Source of the DNA: Pseudoponticoccus marisrubri
GTDB lineage: Bacteria; Pseudomonadota; Alphaproteobacteria; Rhodobacterales; Rhodobacteraceae
Length of the DNA stretch: 64,000 nucleotides
Assembly (NCBI RefSeq): GCF_001482405.1
Contig: NZ_LPXO01000006.1
Coordinates: 186,001 to 250,000 of the forward strand
Direction: 5' to 3'
Shown here piece after piece: positions 6,427 through 14,333 of this stretch. The notes under the pieces were generated by a model. That model was not told the DNA's origin, made no database searches, and saw only the letters and a list, made by a program, of their open reading frames with translations. Every line of letters starts with the position of its first letter. Position 1 is the stretch's first letter. The position numbers and the translations under genes are program-made.

Positions 6427-9291
6427 TCACTCTGCCTTCTTCCTGAGGGATTCGACCGCGCGTGAGGGGTCGTAGCCCATCGGTTCCTTGTTCACCGTCT
6501 CGCCGGCATGGCGTGCCATGCGGGACAGGCTGTAGAGCATCAGCATCACCGCGCCGAGCACGCAGAGGAACACGCCCAGGTCGAACAGCGCCGCGGTGGC
6601 CAGTTCGAACTCCTCGATCGGTTCGAGATGCACGTAGCCGAAGGCGCTGGTCAGGAAGGGCCGCCCGGCCAGCCACGCGCCGGCGCCGGTCAGCCCGGCC
6701 ACCAGCACGCCCAGCCCGATCAGCGTGTGATACTTGATCTTCTGGCGCCGCGTGGTCCAGGCAAAGCCCGAGGCCATGTACTGCATCAGCAGCGCGATCG
6801 ACACGACAAGCCCCGCGACGAAGCCGCCCCCCGGCTGGTTGTGCCCGCGCAGGAAGATGTAGACCCCCACCATGATCGCGATGGGCAGCATCAGCCGCGT
6901 CACCACCACCATCATCAGCGGGTGCCGGTCGCGCGACCGGTCGAGATCATAGCTGGAATTGCGCAGTCGCGCACCGGCCGGCCCCGAGAGCAGCGCCTCC
7001 ATCAGGGCAAAGATCGCAAGGCCCGCGATGCCCAGCACGATGATCTCGCCATAGGTGTCGTAGCCCCGGAAATCCACGAGGATCACGTTGACCACGTTCG
7101 TGCCGCCGCCGCCCTTGTAGGAGTTGGCCAGGTGATAGGCCGAGATGCTGTCGAAATCGCGCATCATGAAGGCGAAAGCCAGCAGCCCCACGGCCAGGCC
7201 CGCCGCCACGGCCACCACCGCGTCCGAGCCGATCCGCAGCCCGGTGCTTTCGGCCGGCGTCTCCTTGGGCAGGAAATGCAGCGCCAGCAGCAGCAGCATG
7301 ATCGTCACCGTCTCGACCGAGATCTGCGTCAGCGCGAGGTCCGGCGCCGAGAGGTAGACGAAACCGGCCGAGACCATCAGCCCGACCACGCCGATCACCA
7401 CCAGCGCCAGGAAGCGCTGCCGGTGCAGGATCACCACGGTCGCCGTGGCGATGATCAGCAGCAGCCAGCCGAAGAAGACCGGGATCGGCACGGGCAGCAT
7501 CTCGCGCGTGGGCGCGCCCAGCGCACCGCCCTGGTAGGCGGCAAAGCCCACGATCACCGTGGCGGTGACGAAATAGGCGAGGTAGCGGCTGATGGCGCCG
7601 TTGTGCAGCGCCTCGCTGATGCCGCGCGTCCAGCGGACCACCGTCGCGACCAGCCCGTCGAAGATCACCTTGGCCTCGGGGCGCGGCGCGGCGATCCACG
7701 CCCGGTCCAGCGGCCGGTGCAGCGCCAGCAGCACCGCGCCGCCCAGGATCGCGCCCACCGACATGAAGAGCGCCGGATTGATGCCGTGCCAGATCTTCAG
7801 ATAGGGCTTGGTCTCGGCGCCCGTGACGGCATTGGCCGCCATCTTGACCACCGGCTCGGCCAGGAAGGGCGCAATGCCGATCACGACCACCAGCACGGCC
7901 AGCAGCGCCGGGGCGGCATACATGCCGAAGGGCGGGTCATGCGGGTGATGGGGATAGTCGTCGCGCACCGGCCCGCCGAAGACGTGGAAGATGAAGCGCA
8001 ACGAATAGGCAACCGAGAACAGCGCCCCCAGCGTGGCCAGCGCCGGCACGATCCACGGGTTCTGGAACCAGTAGGTGTGCGAGGCCTCCTCCAGCATCAT
8101 CTCCTTAGAGATGAAGCCGTTGAACAGCGGGATGCCGGCCATGGACAGCGCCGCCACCGTCCCGATCGTCGCCGTGACCGGCATCAGCCGGGCCAGCCCA
8201 CCCAGCCGCTTGATGTCGCGGGTATGCGCCTCGTGGTCGACGATACCGGCGGTCATGAAGAGCGCCGCCTTGAAGGTCAGGTGGTTGATGATGTGGAACA
8301 CCGCCGCGATGGCCGCCGCCTTGGTGCCGAAGCCCAGAAGCATGGTCAGCAGGCCCAGGTGGCTGACGGTCGAGAAGGCCAGCAGTGCCTTCAGGTCGTC
8401 CTTGAACAACGCGATCACCGCGCCCAGCACCATGGTGATCAGCCCGACCGTGGCCACGAGGTAGAACCAGATCTCTGTCCCCGCCAGCGCCGGCCACATG
8501 CGCGCCATCAGGAAGACGCCGGCCTTCACCATGGTGGCCGAATGCAGGTAGGCCGAGACCGGGGTCGGCGCGGCCATGGCATGCGGCAACCAGAAATGGA
8601 ACGGGAACTGCGCCGACTTGGTGAAGGCCCCCAGCAGGATCAGGATCAGCGCGGGCACATACCAGTCCGACGCCTTGATCTGGTCGCCGGCGGCGAGGAT
8701 GTCGGTCAGGTTGTAGCTGCCCACGATATTGCCGAGGATCAGCATCCCGCCGATCATCGCCAGCCCGCCGGCCCCGGTCACCGCCAGCGCCATGCGCGCG
8801 CCCTGCCGCCCTTCGGGCAGGTGTTTCCAGTAGCCGATCAGCAGGAAGGAGGACAGCGAGGTCAGTTCCCAGAAGACCAGAAGCAGCAGGATGTTGTCCG
8901 ACAGCACGATGCCCAGCATCGCGCCCTGGAACAGCAGCAGGTAGGTGTAGAACTGACCCATCGGGTCGTCCTTGGACAGGTAGAACCGCGCGTAGAGCGT
9001 GATCAGCAGACCGACGCCCAGGATCATCACCGCAAAGAGCAGCCCCAGCCCGTCGAGAAAGAAGCTCGCGCTCAGCCCCAGCTGCGGCAGCCAGGCGATC
9101 TCGGCCGTGTAGACCTCGCCCCGCATCACGCCGGGCGCGAGGATCAACAGCATGACCAGCGCAAGGAAAGTCGGCAGGGCGGTGAAGGTGGCACAGGCCG
9201 TCCGCCCCGCCCGGATCATCAGGCCCGGCACCAGCGCGCCGAGGAACGGCAATAGCGAGATGATCGGGAGGAAGCTGCTGTCGATGCTCAT
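6427..9291 (-). CDS. mrpA: Monovalent cation/H+ antiporter, fused subunits A and B
   Basis: First gene of the antiporter operon, encoding a protein of about 954 residues. The NuoL-like part (about 1-750) has the Proton_antipo core with SSFLLIGYWKHLPEGRQGA, FPFHFWLPHAMAAPTPVSAY and LTFKAALFMTAGIVDHE. The MrpB part follows (about 790-935) with GVYIFLRGHNQPGGGFVAGL. A/B fusion is usual in alphaproteobacterial Pha systems (group 2 Mrp). I take the ATG at 9291 (MSIDSSFLPII); an in-frame ATG at 9318 adds nine residues, and neither has a good Shine-Dalgarno. The operon supports pH, Na+ or K+ homeostasis, fitting a marine or saline lifestyle. Confidence 0.95.
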   Translation of the reverse strand: MSIDSSFLPIISLLPFLGALVPGLMIRAGRTACATFTALPTFLALVMLLILAPGVMRGEVYTAEIAWLPQLGLSASFFLDGLGLLFAVMILGVGLLITLYARFYLSKDDPMGQFYTYLLLFQGAMLGIVLSDNILLLLVFWELTSLSSFLLIGYWKHLPEGRQGARMALAVTGAGGLAMIGGMLILGNIVGSYNLTDILAAGDQIKASDWYVPALILILLGAFTKSAQFPFHFWLPHAMAAPTPVSAYLHSATMVKAGVFLMARMWPALAGTEIWFYLVATVGLITMVLGAVIALFKDDLKALLAFSTVSHLGLLTMLLGFGTKAAAIAAVFHIINHLTFKAALFMTAGIVDHEAHTRDIKRLGGLARLMPVTATIGTVAALSMAGIPLFNGFISKEMMLEEASHTYWFQNPWIVPALATLGALFSVAYSLRFIFHVFGGPVRDDYPHHPHDPPFGMYAAPALLAVLVVVIGIAPFLAEPVVKMAANAVTGAETKPYLKIWHGINPALFMSVGAILGGAVLLALHRPLDRAWIAAPRPEAKVIFDGLVATVVRWTRGISEALHNGAISRYLAYFVTATVIVGFAAYQGGALGAPTREMLPVPIPVFFGWLLLIIATATVVILHRQRFLALVVIGVVGLMVSAGFVYLSAPDLALTQISVETVTIMLLLLALHFLPKETPAESTGLRIGSDAVVAVAAGLAVGLLAFAFMMRDFDSISAYHLANSYKGGGGTNVVNVILVDFRGYDTYGEIIVLGIAGLAIFALMEALLSGPAGARLRNSSYDLDRSRDRHPLMMVVVTRLMLPIAIMVGVYIFLRGHNQPGGGFVAGLVVSIALLMQYMASGFAWTTRRQKIKYHTLIGLGVLVAGLTGAGAWLAGRPFLTSAFGYVHLEPIEEFELATAALFDLGVFLCVLGAVMLMLYSLSRMARHAGETVNKEPMGYDPSRAVESLRKKAE

Positions 9292-9541
9292 GCGCCACTC
9301 TGCCAAGTCCAGGATCATGGTTTTGTCAACAAACCTGGCCTGAAATGCAACGCGGTTTTCGGAAATTCACACGGATCCGTGCCCCGAAACCAACCCATGC
9401 CCCCTGCCCGGGCCCTGGCGCCGCGCAGGCGTGTGCCGAACTCCGTCTGGCACGCCAGCCCGACCCTGTCACAGCACGCCCTCACGCCCCCCGGATGACC
9501 GATCCGCCTCGATTCGCAGGCGGCGGCCGAACGGCGCCGTC
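9292..9541. other. Intergenic region before the antiporter operon
   Basis: About 250 bases without a convincing gene, the longest gap in the window. It must hold the leftward promoter of the antiporter operon and the end of the Hint-domain transcript. I see one perfect 12-bp palindrome, CACGGATCCGTG at 9370-9381, and a GC palindrome ACGGCGCCGT at the Hint gene end, but no U-tract terminator and no clear sigma-70 hexamers. Confidence 0.5.
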
Positions 9542-10606
9542 TCAGGCGACGCGGGCCTCGGCGAGGGTGATGGCCTCGAAGGGGCGCAGCACCTTGAGGC
9601 CGGCGCGAGTGTGTTCGGGCATCAGGTTGTGCGGCACGTCGGCCAGCAGCGTCTGGGACAGCTGGTCGCGGCGGCGGCGCAGGCGGCCGACATAGAGGCT
9701 TTCCAGCCCCGCCCCAGCGCCGACCAGCTGGGCATGGCCGGGCAGCAGCAGGTGGTGGTAGCGCACCCGGCGCAGCCCCTCCTCGTAGACCGCGGCGAAC
9801 CCGTTCACGAGGCTCAGCGCCGGGATCAGCACCGCGCTCCGGCCGAACAGGTACTCGACCTCGGTGCCGCCGATCACCAGCCGCTGGTAGGGCGCCACGA
9901 CAAGATCGCGCTGCAGCCCGAAATAGGGCGCGCGCAGGCGGATCGGCTGGAACGAGCCCAGCGCCGGCACCTGCCGTGTCACCCGGTGCAGCACGGGCAC
10001 CAGCTCGCCCGACCATGTGCGCACCGTGTCGCCGCAGCGCAGGTCCCCGACCGGGCGATAGCCCTCGCCGGTCAGCACCGGCACCTGAGCCACCAGCGAC
10101 GGCATCGGCCCGACCGGCTCGATCTCGTCGGAGACGGCGAAGAACAGCACGTCGTCATCCTTCTGGCAGAGCTGCGGGCGCCGGGTCAGCGTGTAGATGT
10201 CTTCCAGCAGCAGCGGCGGCGGCGGCGGGGTCTGCTGCACCACCACCGTGTCGCTTTCGGGCCGCTCAACCGCCACCCGGCCCCAGCGCGCCTCGCTGTC
10301 CCAGGTGAAGGTCACGCGCAGCACGTCGGTGCGCGCCTCGTGACGGTGCTGCAGCACCGTGTGGAACACCTCGTCGCCCTGACTCATCACCAGCACGATG
10401 CCGCCGCCGGGCACCGCGCGGAACGAGATCGCGCCGGGCCAGGGGTGCAGGCGGTCATAGGACAGCAGCGTCTGCGGCCGCCCGTCGGGCGACAGGCGGG
10501 TCTCGATCAGGATCGAGCCGCGCGGCATCAGCGTGTCGCGGGTGGTCCCGAATGCATCCGGGCAGACCCAGCCGTCGCCCTTGCCCGAGATCGCGATCCA
10601 GCTCAT
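9542..10606 (-). CDS. Hint-domain protein lacking the catalytic cysteine
   Basis: A 354-residue protein. Residues 1-125 form a beta-rich module; residues about 171-320 align with the Hint (hedgehog/intein) fold of the neighbouring gene, with VPVLTGEGYRPVGDLRCGDT in place of the usual CF..GT.I.T..G..PVE.L..GD. The nucleophile cysteine is replaced (VPVLTG), so self-cleavage is unlikely. A run of seven prolines (residues 126-131 region) links the modules. The start overlaps the upstream Hint gene by 4 nt (ATGA), so the two are co-translated. Such pairs recur in Rhodobacteraceae; function unknown. No signal peptide is evident. Confidence 0.75.
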   Translation of the reverse strand: MSWIAISGKGDGWVCPDAFGTTRDTLMPRGSILIETRLSPDGRPQTLLSYDRLHPWPGAISFRAVPGGGIVLVMSQGDEVFHTVLQHRHEARTDVLRVTFTWDSEARWGRVAVERPESDTVVVQQTPPPPPLLLEDIYTLTRRPQLCQKDDDVLFFAVSDEIEPVGPMPSLVAQVPVLTGEGYRPVGDLRCGDTVRTWSGELVPVLHRVTRQVPALGSFQPIRLRAPYFGLQRDLVVAPYQRLVIGGTEVEYLFGRSAVLIPALSLVNGFAAVYEEGLRRVRYHHLLLPGHAQLVGAGAGLESLYVGRLRRRRDQLSQTLLADVPHNLMPEHTRAGLKVLRPFEAITLAEARVA

Positions 10607-12201
10607 GCGGCGCGCCCCCCGCGCAGCAACGCGGCCTCGTGCCGGCGCAGGATGCGGCGCGCGGCCGGGCCGTAGCCCGCGCCGGTGGCCGGGTCGAGCT
10701 CGGGGAAGAGCGCCACGATCTCCTCCAGCGTCTCGCGCGCGAAGACCGAGGCGGTCTGCGGCCCGGGCAGGAAACTTTCGCTGAGCAACCCGTTGGCACG
10801 GATGATCTCGTGCCGGTCGAAGAGCAGGTGCACATAAGTCACCTGGCCGCCCTCGACCACGCGGATCGACTGGCCGTTGACGAGGTGCCGGGCCGCGGCC
10901 AGCACCTCGGGATCCTCGAAGAGCAGATGCGCCATCACGTCCTGCACGAGGATCCGGTGCTGCGGCGAGACGCGCAGCGCATCGTGATCGCCCATCGCCC
11001 CGGCCGAGATCTGCACCGGCGCGAAATCGCCCGTCGCGGCGACGGTGCGCTGGCCGATCCAGCGCAGCGGCTGCGGGCCGCGGTCGCGCGTCTCGACAAG
11101 GTCGCCGGGGCGCAACGTCTCGACCGGGCGCGGCCCCGCGACCGTGTCGATCAGCGTGCCGGCCACGAAACAGGGCACCGACTCGACCGTGACATAGCCC
11201 ACATCCGTCTGCCCGGTGGAGCTGGCGACGGTGTAGGTGTAATTGATCGTCTCCTCGTCGCCATCGCCCAGCACGCTCATCGTGCCATCGGCGTTCAGGG
11301 TGACTTGCTGGCCGGTGTTCAGCGTGACCGTGTCCCCGGCCGAGACCGCAATGCCGTTGATATGGGTGATGCTCAGCGTGCCGCCAGTGGCGTTGTCATC
11401 ATTGGCCAGCGCGTCCAGCGTGCTGCTGCCGGTCGGGTTCACGGTGACCTGGTCGGATTGCGCGACCAGCGTGGTCTGCACCGAATCCGCCGCGATCAGC
11501 AGGTTGGAATCGTATTGCGTGTCCAGCACATCCGCCACGCCGATCCGGATCGAGTTCACCTGCCCCGGGTTGACCGGGATGGTCAGGGTCATGGTGACGG
11601 TGAACCCGTCCATCTCGGTATTGTACTGGTCGTCGGTGTTGTCGACGAAGAGGTTCTCGTTCGTGCTGTCGTTGACGTTGCGCGGGTCGACATCGCCGTC
11701 GCCGATCTCGACATCGACCTGCGTGCCGTTGATCCAGACGCCGACGAAATCCTGGTAGAGCGAGGTCTGGTACTCGGGATATTCCTCGGACGAGAAGACG
11801 AACTGCATCGTCATCGTGTCGCCGGTCGGGATGAAGTCGATGTCCATGTAGGACGCGTCATAGGTGTTGGCGCCGGCGGCCGCGTTGAAATCGCTCTGGT
11901 TGTTCGGCCCCGAGGTGTTGGTCGAGGTGTCGGTGTTCTGGTTGGAATCGTCGGAGTTCCACCACCACCACCGGCTGGCGCTGTTGGTGAAATCCGCGGC
12001 CCGGCCGGTCGACAGGATCACCCCGGTATCGGAGGGCGCCACGCCGGGCGAGGTGTCCAGCCCGTCGCTGTAGATCCCCGAGGACCGGCCATCCCCGGTA
12101 TAAGAGGCCGAGACGATCGTGACCCCGTCGCCCATGATGGTCTGGGCCATCTGGGTGGCGGTGGCATTGGTGTTGATGGGCAGTTCACTGGGCGCGACCA
12201 T
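10603..12201 (-). CDS. Secreted-type protein: choice-of-anchor L domain plus Hint domain
   Basis: A 532-residue acidic protein. Residues about 1-200 resemble the choice-of-anchor L beta-sandwich (TIMGDGVTIVSASYTGDG at the start, FVFSSEEYPEY further on), followed by a cadherin/Ig-like stretch rich in Asp, Asn and Thr (about 240-335), then an intact Hint module starting at Cys344 (VPCFVAGTLIDT, PVETLRPGDLVETRD). The composition is typical of type I-secreted, calcium-binding proteins, although classical GGxGxD repeats are not obvious. AAGGAA stands 5 nt before the ATG at 12201; a further in-frame ATG lies at 12228. Hint domains can self-cleave at the cysteine; here that is inference. Translationally coupled to the cysteine-less Hint gene. 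Confidence 0.8.
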   Translation of the reverse strand: MVAPSELPINTNATATQMAQTIMGDGVTIVSASYTGDGRSSGIYSDGLDTSPGVAPSDTGVILSTGRAADFTNSASRWWWWNSDDSNQNTDTSTNTSGPNNQSDFNAAAGANTYDASYMDIDFIPTGDTMTMQFVFSSEEYPEYQTSLYQDFVGVWINGTQVDVEIGDGDVDPRNVNDSTNENLFVDNTDDQYNTEMDGFTVTMTLTIPVNPGQVNSIRIGVADVLDTQYDSNLLIAADSVQTTLVAQSDQVTVNPTGSSTLDALANDDNATGGTLSITHINGIAVSAGDTVTLNTGQQVTLNADGTMSVLGDGDEETINYTYTVASSTGQTDVGYVTVESVPCFVAGTLIDTVAGPRPVETLRPGDLVETRDRGPQPLRWIGQRTVAATGDFAPVQISAGAMGDHDALRVSPQHRILVQDVMAHLLFEDPEVLAAARHLVNGQSIRVVEGGQVTYVHLLFDRHEIIRANGLLSESFLPGPQTASVFARETLEEIVALFPELDPATGAGYGPAARRILRRHEAALLRGGRAA

Positions 12202-12470
12202 GCCGGTTCCTTGCGATCTGCGAGGCATGGGGACACAGCACCGCGGACACCGGTCTGGGGACCGGCGATGCGGGGGGCTGCGGGATATGACTGCTCGCCT
12301 GCCTCGGCGTTCTTGTTTGACTTGTGGATAACACGCGGCGGCGGTCCTGTTAACGGATTGTTTACGCTGACCTCCCGGCAGCGCCCCGGTCTTGATGCAA
12401 TTGCGCCACATTTGCGCTTGCCGCCGCGCCGGGCTAGCCAAGACCAGCCCCGCCCGCAAAGGAGACGCCC

Positions 12471-13613
12471 ATGCCCCTCGATCCGGCCGACCTGACCGCC
12501 CGCCTTGTCCGCTGCCCCTCGGTCACGCCGGAGGATGGCGGCGCCCTGCCCCTGCTGCAGGAGGCGCTGGACCAGGCGGGGTTCGCCTGCACCCGGGTGG
12601 ACCGCAACGGCATCGCCAACCTTTTCGCCCGCTGGGGCGAGAAGGGCGCGGCGCGCAGCTTCGGCTTCAACGGCCATACCGACGTGGTGCCCGTGGGCCG
12701 GCGCGAGGACTGGACCCACGATCCCTTCGGCGCCGAGATCGTGGACGGGATGCTCTACGGGCGCGGCGCGACGGACATGAAATCGGGCGTCGCCGCCTTT
12801 GTCGCCGCGGCGGTGGATTTCGTCACCGAGACGCCGCCCGAGGGGGCCGTGATCCTCGCCATCACCGGCGACGAGGAAGGCGAGTCCACCGATGGCACGC
12901 TGGCGCTGCTGGACTGGATGGCGGCCGAGGGCGAGCGGATGACCGATTGCCTCGTGGGCGAGCCGACCTCGCCCGATTTCATGGGGCAGATGATCAAGAT
13001 CGGCCGGCGCGGGTCGCTCAACGCCTGGCTGACCGTGCGGGGCACGCAGGGCCATTCCGCCTATCCGCATCGCGCGCTGAACCCGATCCCGGCGATGGCG
13101 CGACTGGTCGACCGGCTCTCGGCGCACGAGCTGGACCGAGGCACCGCGCATTTCGACCCTTCGACGCTGGCGGTGGTGACCATGGACACCGGCAACGCGG
13201 CCACCAACGTGATCCCGGCCGAGACGCGCGCCTGCCTGAACATCCGCTTCAACGACAGCCATAGCGGCGCGTCCCTGACGGACTGGCTGCGCAGCGAGGC
13301 GGCCGCCAACGACGCAGCGTTCGGCACGACCACCGAGGTCACGGTGAAGATCTCGGGCGAGAGCTTTCTGACGCCGCCGGGCCCGCTGTCGGATCTCGTC
13401 ACGCAGGCCGTCGCGGCCGAGACCGGCGTGACGCCGGAGCTGTCGACCACGGGCGGCACCTCGGATGCGCGCTTCGTCAAGGATCACTGCCCGGTGGTCG
13501 AGTTCGGGCTGGTCGGCAAGACGATGCACGCGGTGGACGAGCGCGTGGAGGTGGCGCAGATCCACCAGCTCAAGGCGATCTACGGCCGCATCCTGCGGGA
13601 CTATTTTGCCTGA
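12471..13613 (+). CDS. dapE: Succinyl-diaminopimelate desuccinylase
   Basis: Hydrolyses N-succinyl-LL-2,6-diaminopimelate, giving LL-DAP for lysine and peptidoglycan synthesis. The 380-residue length is standard. M20 dizinc peptidase ligands are visible: H69 in [12 protein letters not shown]102 in [10 protein letters not shown], the E135/E136 pair in TGDEEGE, and the late histidine in GKTMHAVDE. The central dimerisation domain (about 180-295) contains [13 protein letters not shown]. Strong AAGGAGA 6 nt before the ATG. The stop overlaps the beginning of the downstream glycosyltransferase frame, suggesting co-translation. Confidence 0.97.
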   Translation: MPLDPADLTARLVRCPSVTPEDGGALPLLQEALDQAGFACTRVDRNGIANLFARWGEKGAARSFGFNGHTDVVPVGRREDWTHDPFGAEIVDGMLYGRGATDMKSGVAAFVAAAVDFVTETPPEGAVILAITGDEEGESTDGTLALLDWMAAEGERMTDCLVGEPTSPDFMGQMIKIGRRGSLNAWLTVRGTQGHSAYPHRALNPIPAMARLVDRLSAHELDRGTAHFDPSTLAVVTMDTGNAATNVIPAETRACLNIRFNDSHSGASLTDWLRSEAAANDAAFGTTTEVTVKISGESFLTPPGPLSDLVTQAVAAETGVTPELSTTGGTSDARFVKDHCPVVEFGLVGKTMHAVDERVEVAQIHQLKAIYGRILRDYFA

Positions 13614-14181
13614 GCGCACGCTGATCGTGATGCTCAAGGCGCCGCGCCCGGGCCGGGTCAAGACGCGGCTTGGCCGCGAGATCGGCCATGTGGCAGCGGC
13701 CTGGTGGTTCCGGCACCAGTCGGCGCAGCTGCTGCGCCGGCTGCGCGACCCGCGCTGGCGGCTCGTGCTGGCGGTGGCGCCGGACCGCGAGGGGATGGCC
13801 TTCCGGGGCTGGCCCGCCGACCTGCCCCGGATTCCGCAGGGGCCGGGCGACCTGGGCCGACGCATGGCGCGTGCCCTGGCCGCCACCCCGCCCGGCCCCG
13901 CCTGCCTCGTGGGCGCCGACATCCCCGGCATCGACCGCACCGCGATCTGGCGCGCCTTCCGCGCGCTGGGGCCGAATGACGTGGTCTTCGGGCCGGCCGA
14001 GGATGGCGGCTACTGGCTGGTGGGGGTGCGCAACCGCGTGCCACGGGGCCTGTTCCGCGGCACGCGCTGGTCTACGCGGCATGCGCTGGCCGACAGCATC
14101 GCCTCGGTCCCCGATGCACGGGTCGGGCTGGTCGACAGGTTGCGGGACGTGGACAGGGCCGCCGACCTGAAGACGCGGTGA
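13606..14181 (+). CDS. TIGR04282/DUF2064 family glycosyltransferase
   Basis: A GT-A-type nucleotidyl/glycosyl transferase of the DUF2064 (TIGR04282) family, about 191 residues. The N-terminal nucleotide-binding motif [16 protein letters not shown], the metal-site motif [11 protein letters not shown] and the [13 protein letters not shown] motif are all present. Substrate is unknown. The family consensus begins about eight residues before the first ATG (13630), which points to the TTG at 13606, overlapping the dapE stop; GTG 13627 and ATG 13630 are alternatives. No strong ribosome-binding site is seen, in keeping with coupling to dapE. Confidence 0.8.
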   Translation: MPERTLIVMLKAPRPGRVKTRLGREIGHVAAAWWFRHQSAQLLRRLRDPRWRLVLAVAPDREGMAFRGWPADLPRIPQGPGDLGRRMARALAATPPGPACLVGADIPGIDRTAIWRAFRALGPNDVVFGPAEDGGYWLVGVRNRVPRGLFRGTRWSTRHALADSIASVPDARVGLVDRLRDVDRAADLKTR

Positions 14182-14244
14182 CGGGCCCCTCGGGGCCGGG
14201 CGCGCGCCGGGCCGGAGGCCGGGGAGGCCGGCCGCGCTTGGCAT

Positions 14245-14258
14245 GAGTATTTGGAAAG
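14245..14258 (-). repeat. Dispersed intergenic repeat core, copy 1
   Basis: On the minus strand CTTTCCAAATACTC, within a purine/pyrimidine-rich stretch (14245-14267), between the glycosyltransferase and rnr. Related cores occur at 26380-26403 and 59013-59037 (CTTTCCGG-AAATACTCC). This looks like a common intergenic element of the genome. Confidence 0.5.
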
Positions 14259-14333
14259 AGAAGAAGCCAGGGGCGCGCGCGGCAGGTCGGCTTTCGGCAT
14301 GACGCGGCCCGGGGCGCGTGCTAGGGGTCGGGC

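Noticed and set aside
6508-9255. Open frame of 915 codons on the plus strand
   Set aside because: Antisense shadow of the fused mrpA gene; low-complexity HQRG composition and no ribosome-binding site.
9370-9381. Perfect 12-bp palindrome CACGGATCCGTG as an operator
   Set aside because: Single short GC palindrome with no second site or adjacent regulator; kept only as a note in the intergenic entry.
9345-9695. Open frame in the gap before the antiporter operon
   Set aside because: No Shine-Dalgarno, proline/arginine-rich unlikely protein, and it runs into the Hint gene on the opposite strand.
12018-13940. Open frame of 640 codons on the minus strand
   Set aside because: Opposite dapE and the glycosyltransferase, which have clear catalytic motifs on the plus strand; translation shows no recognisable domain.
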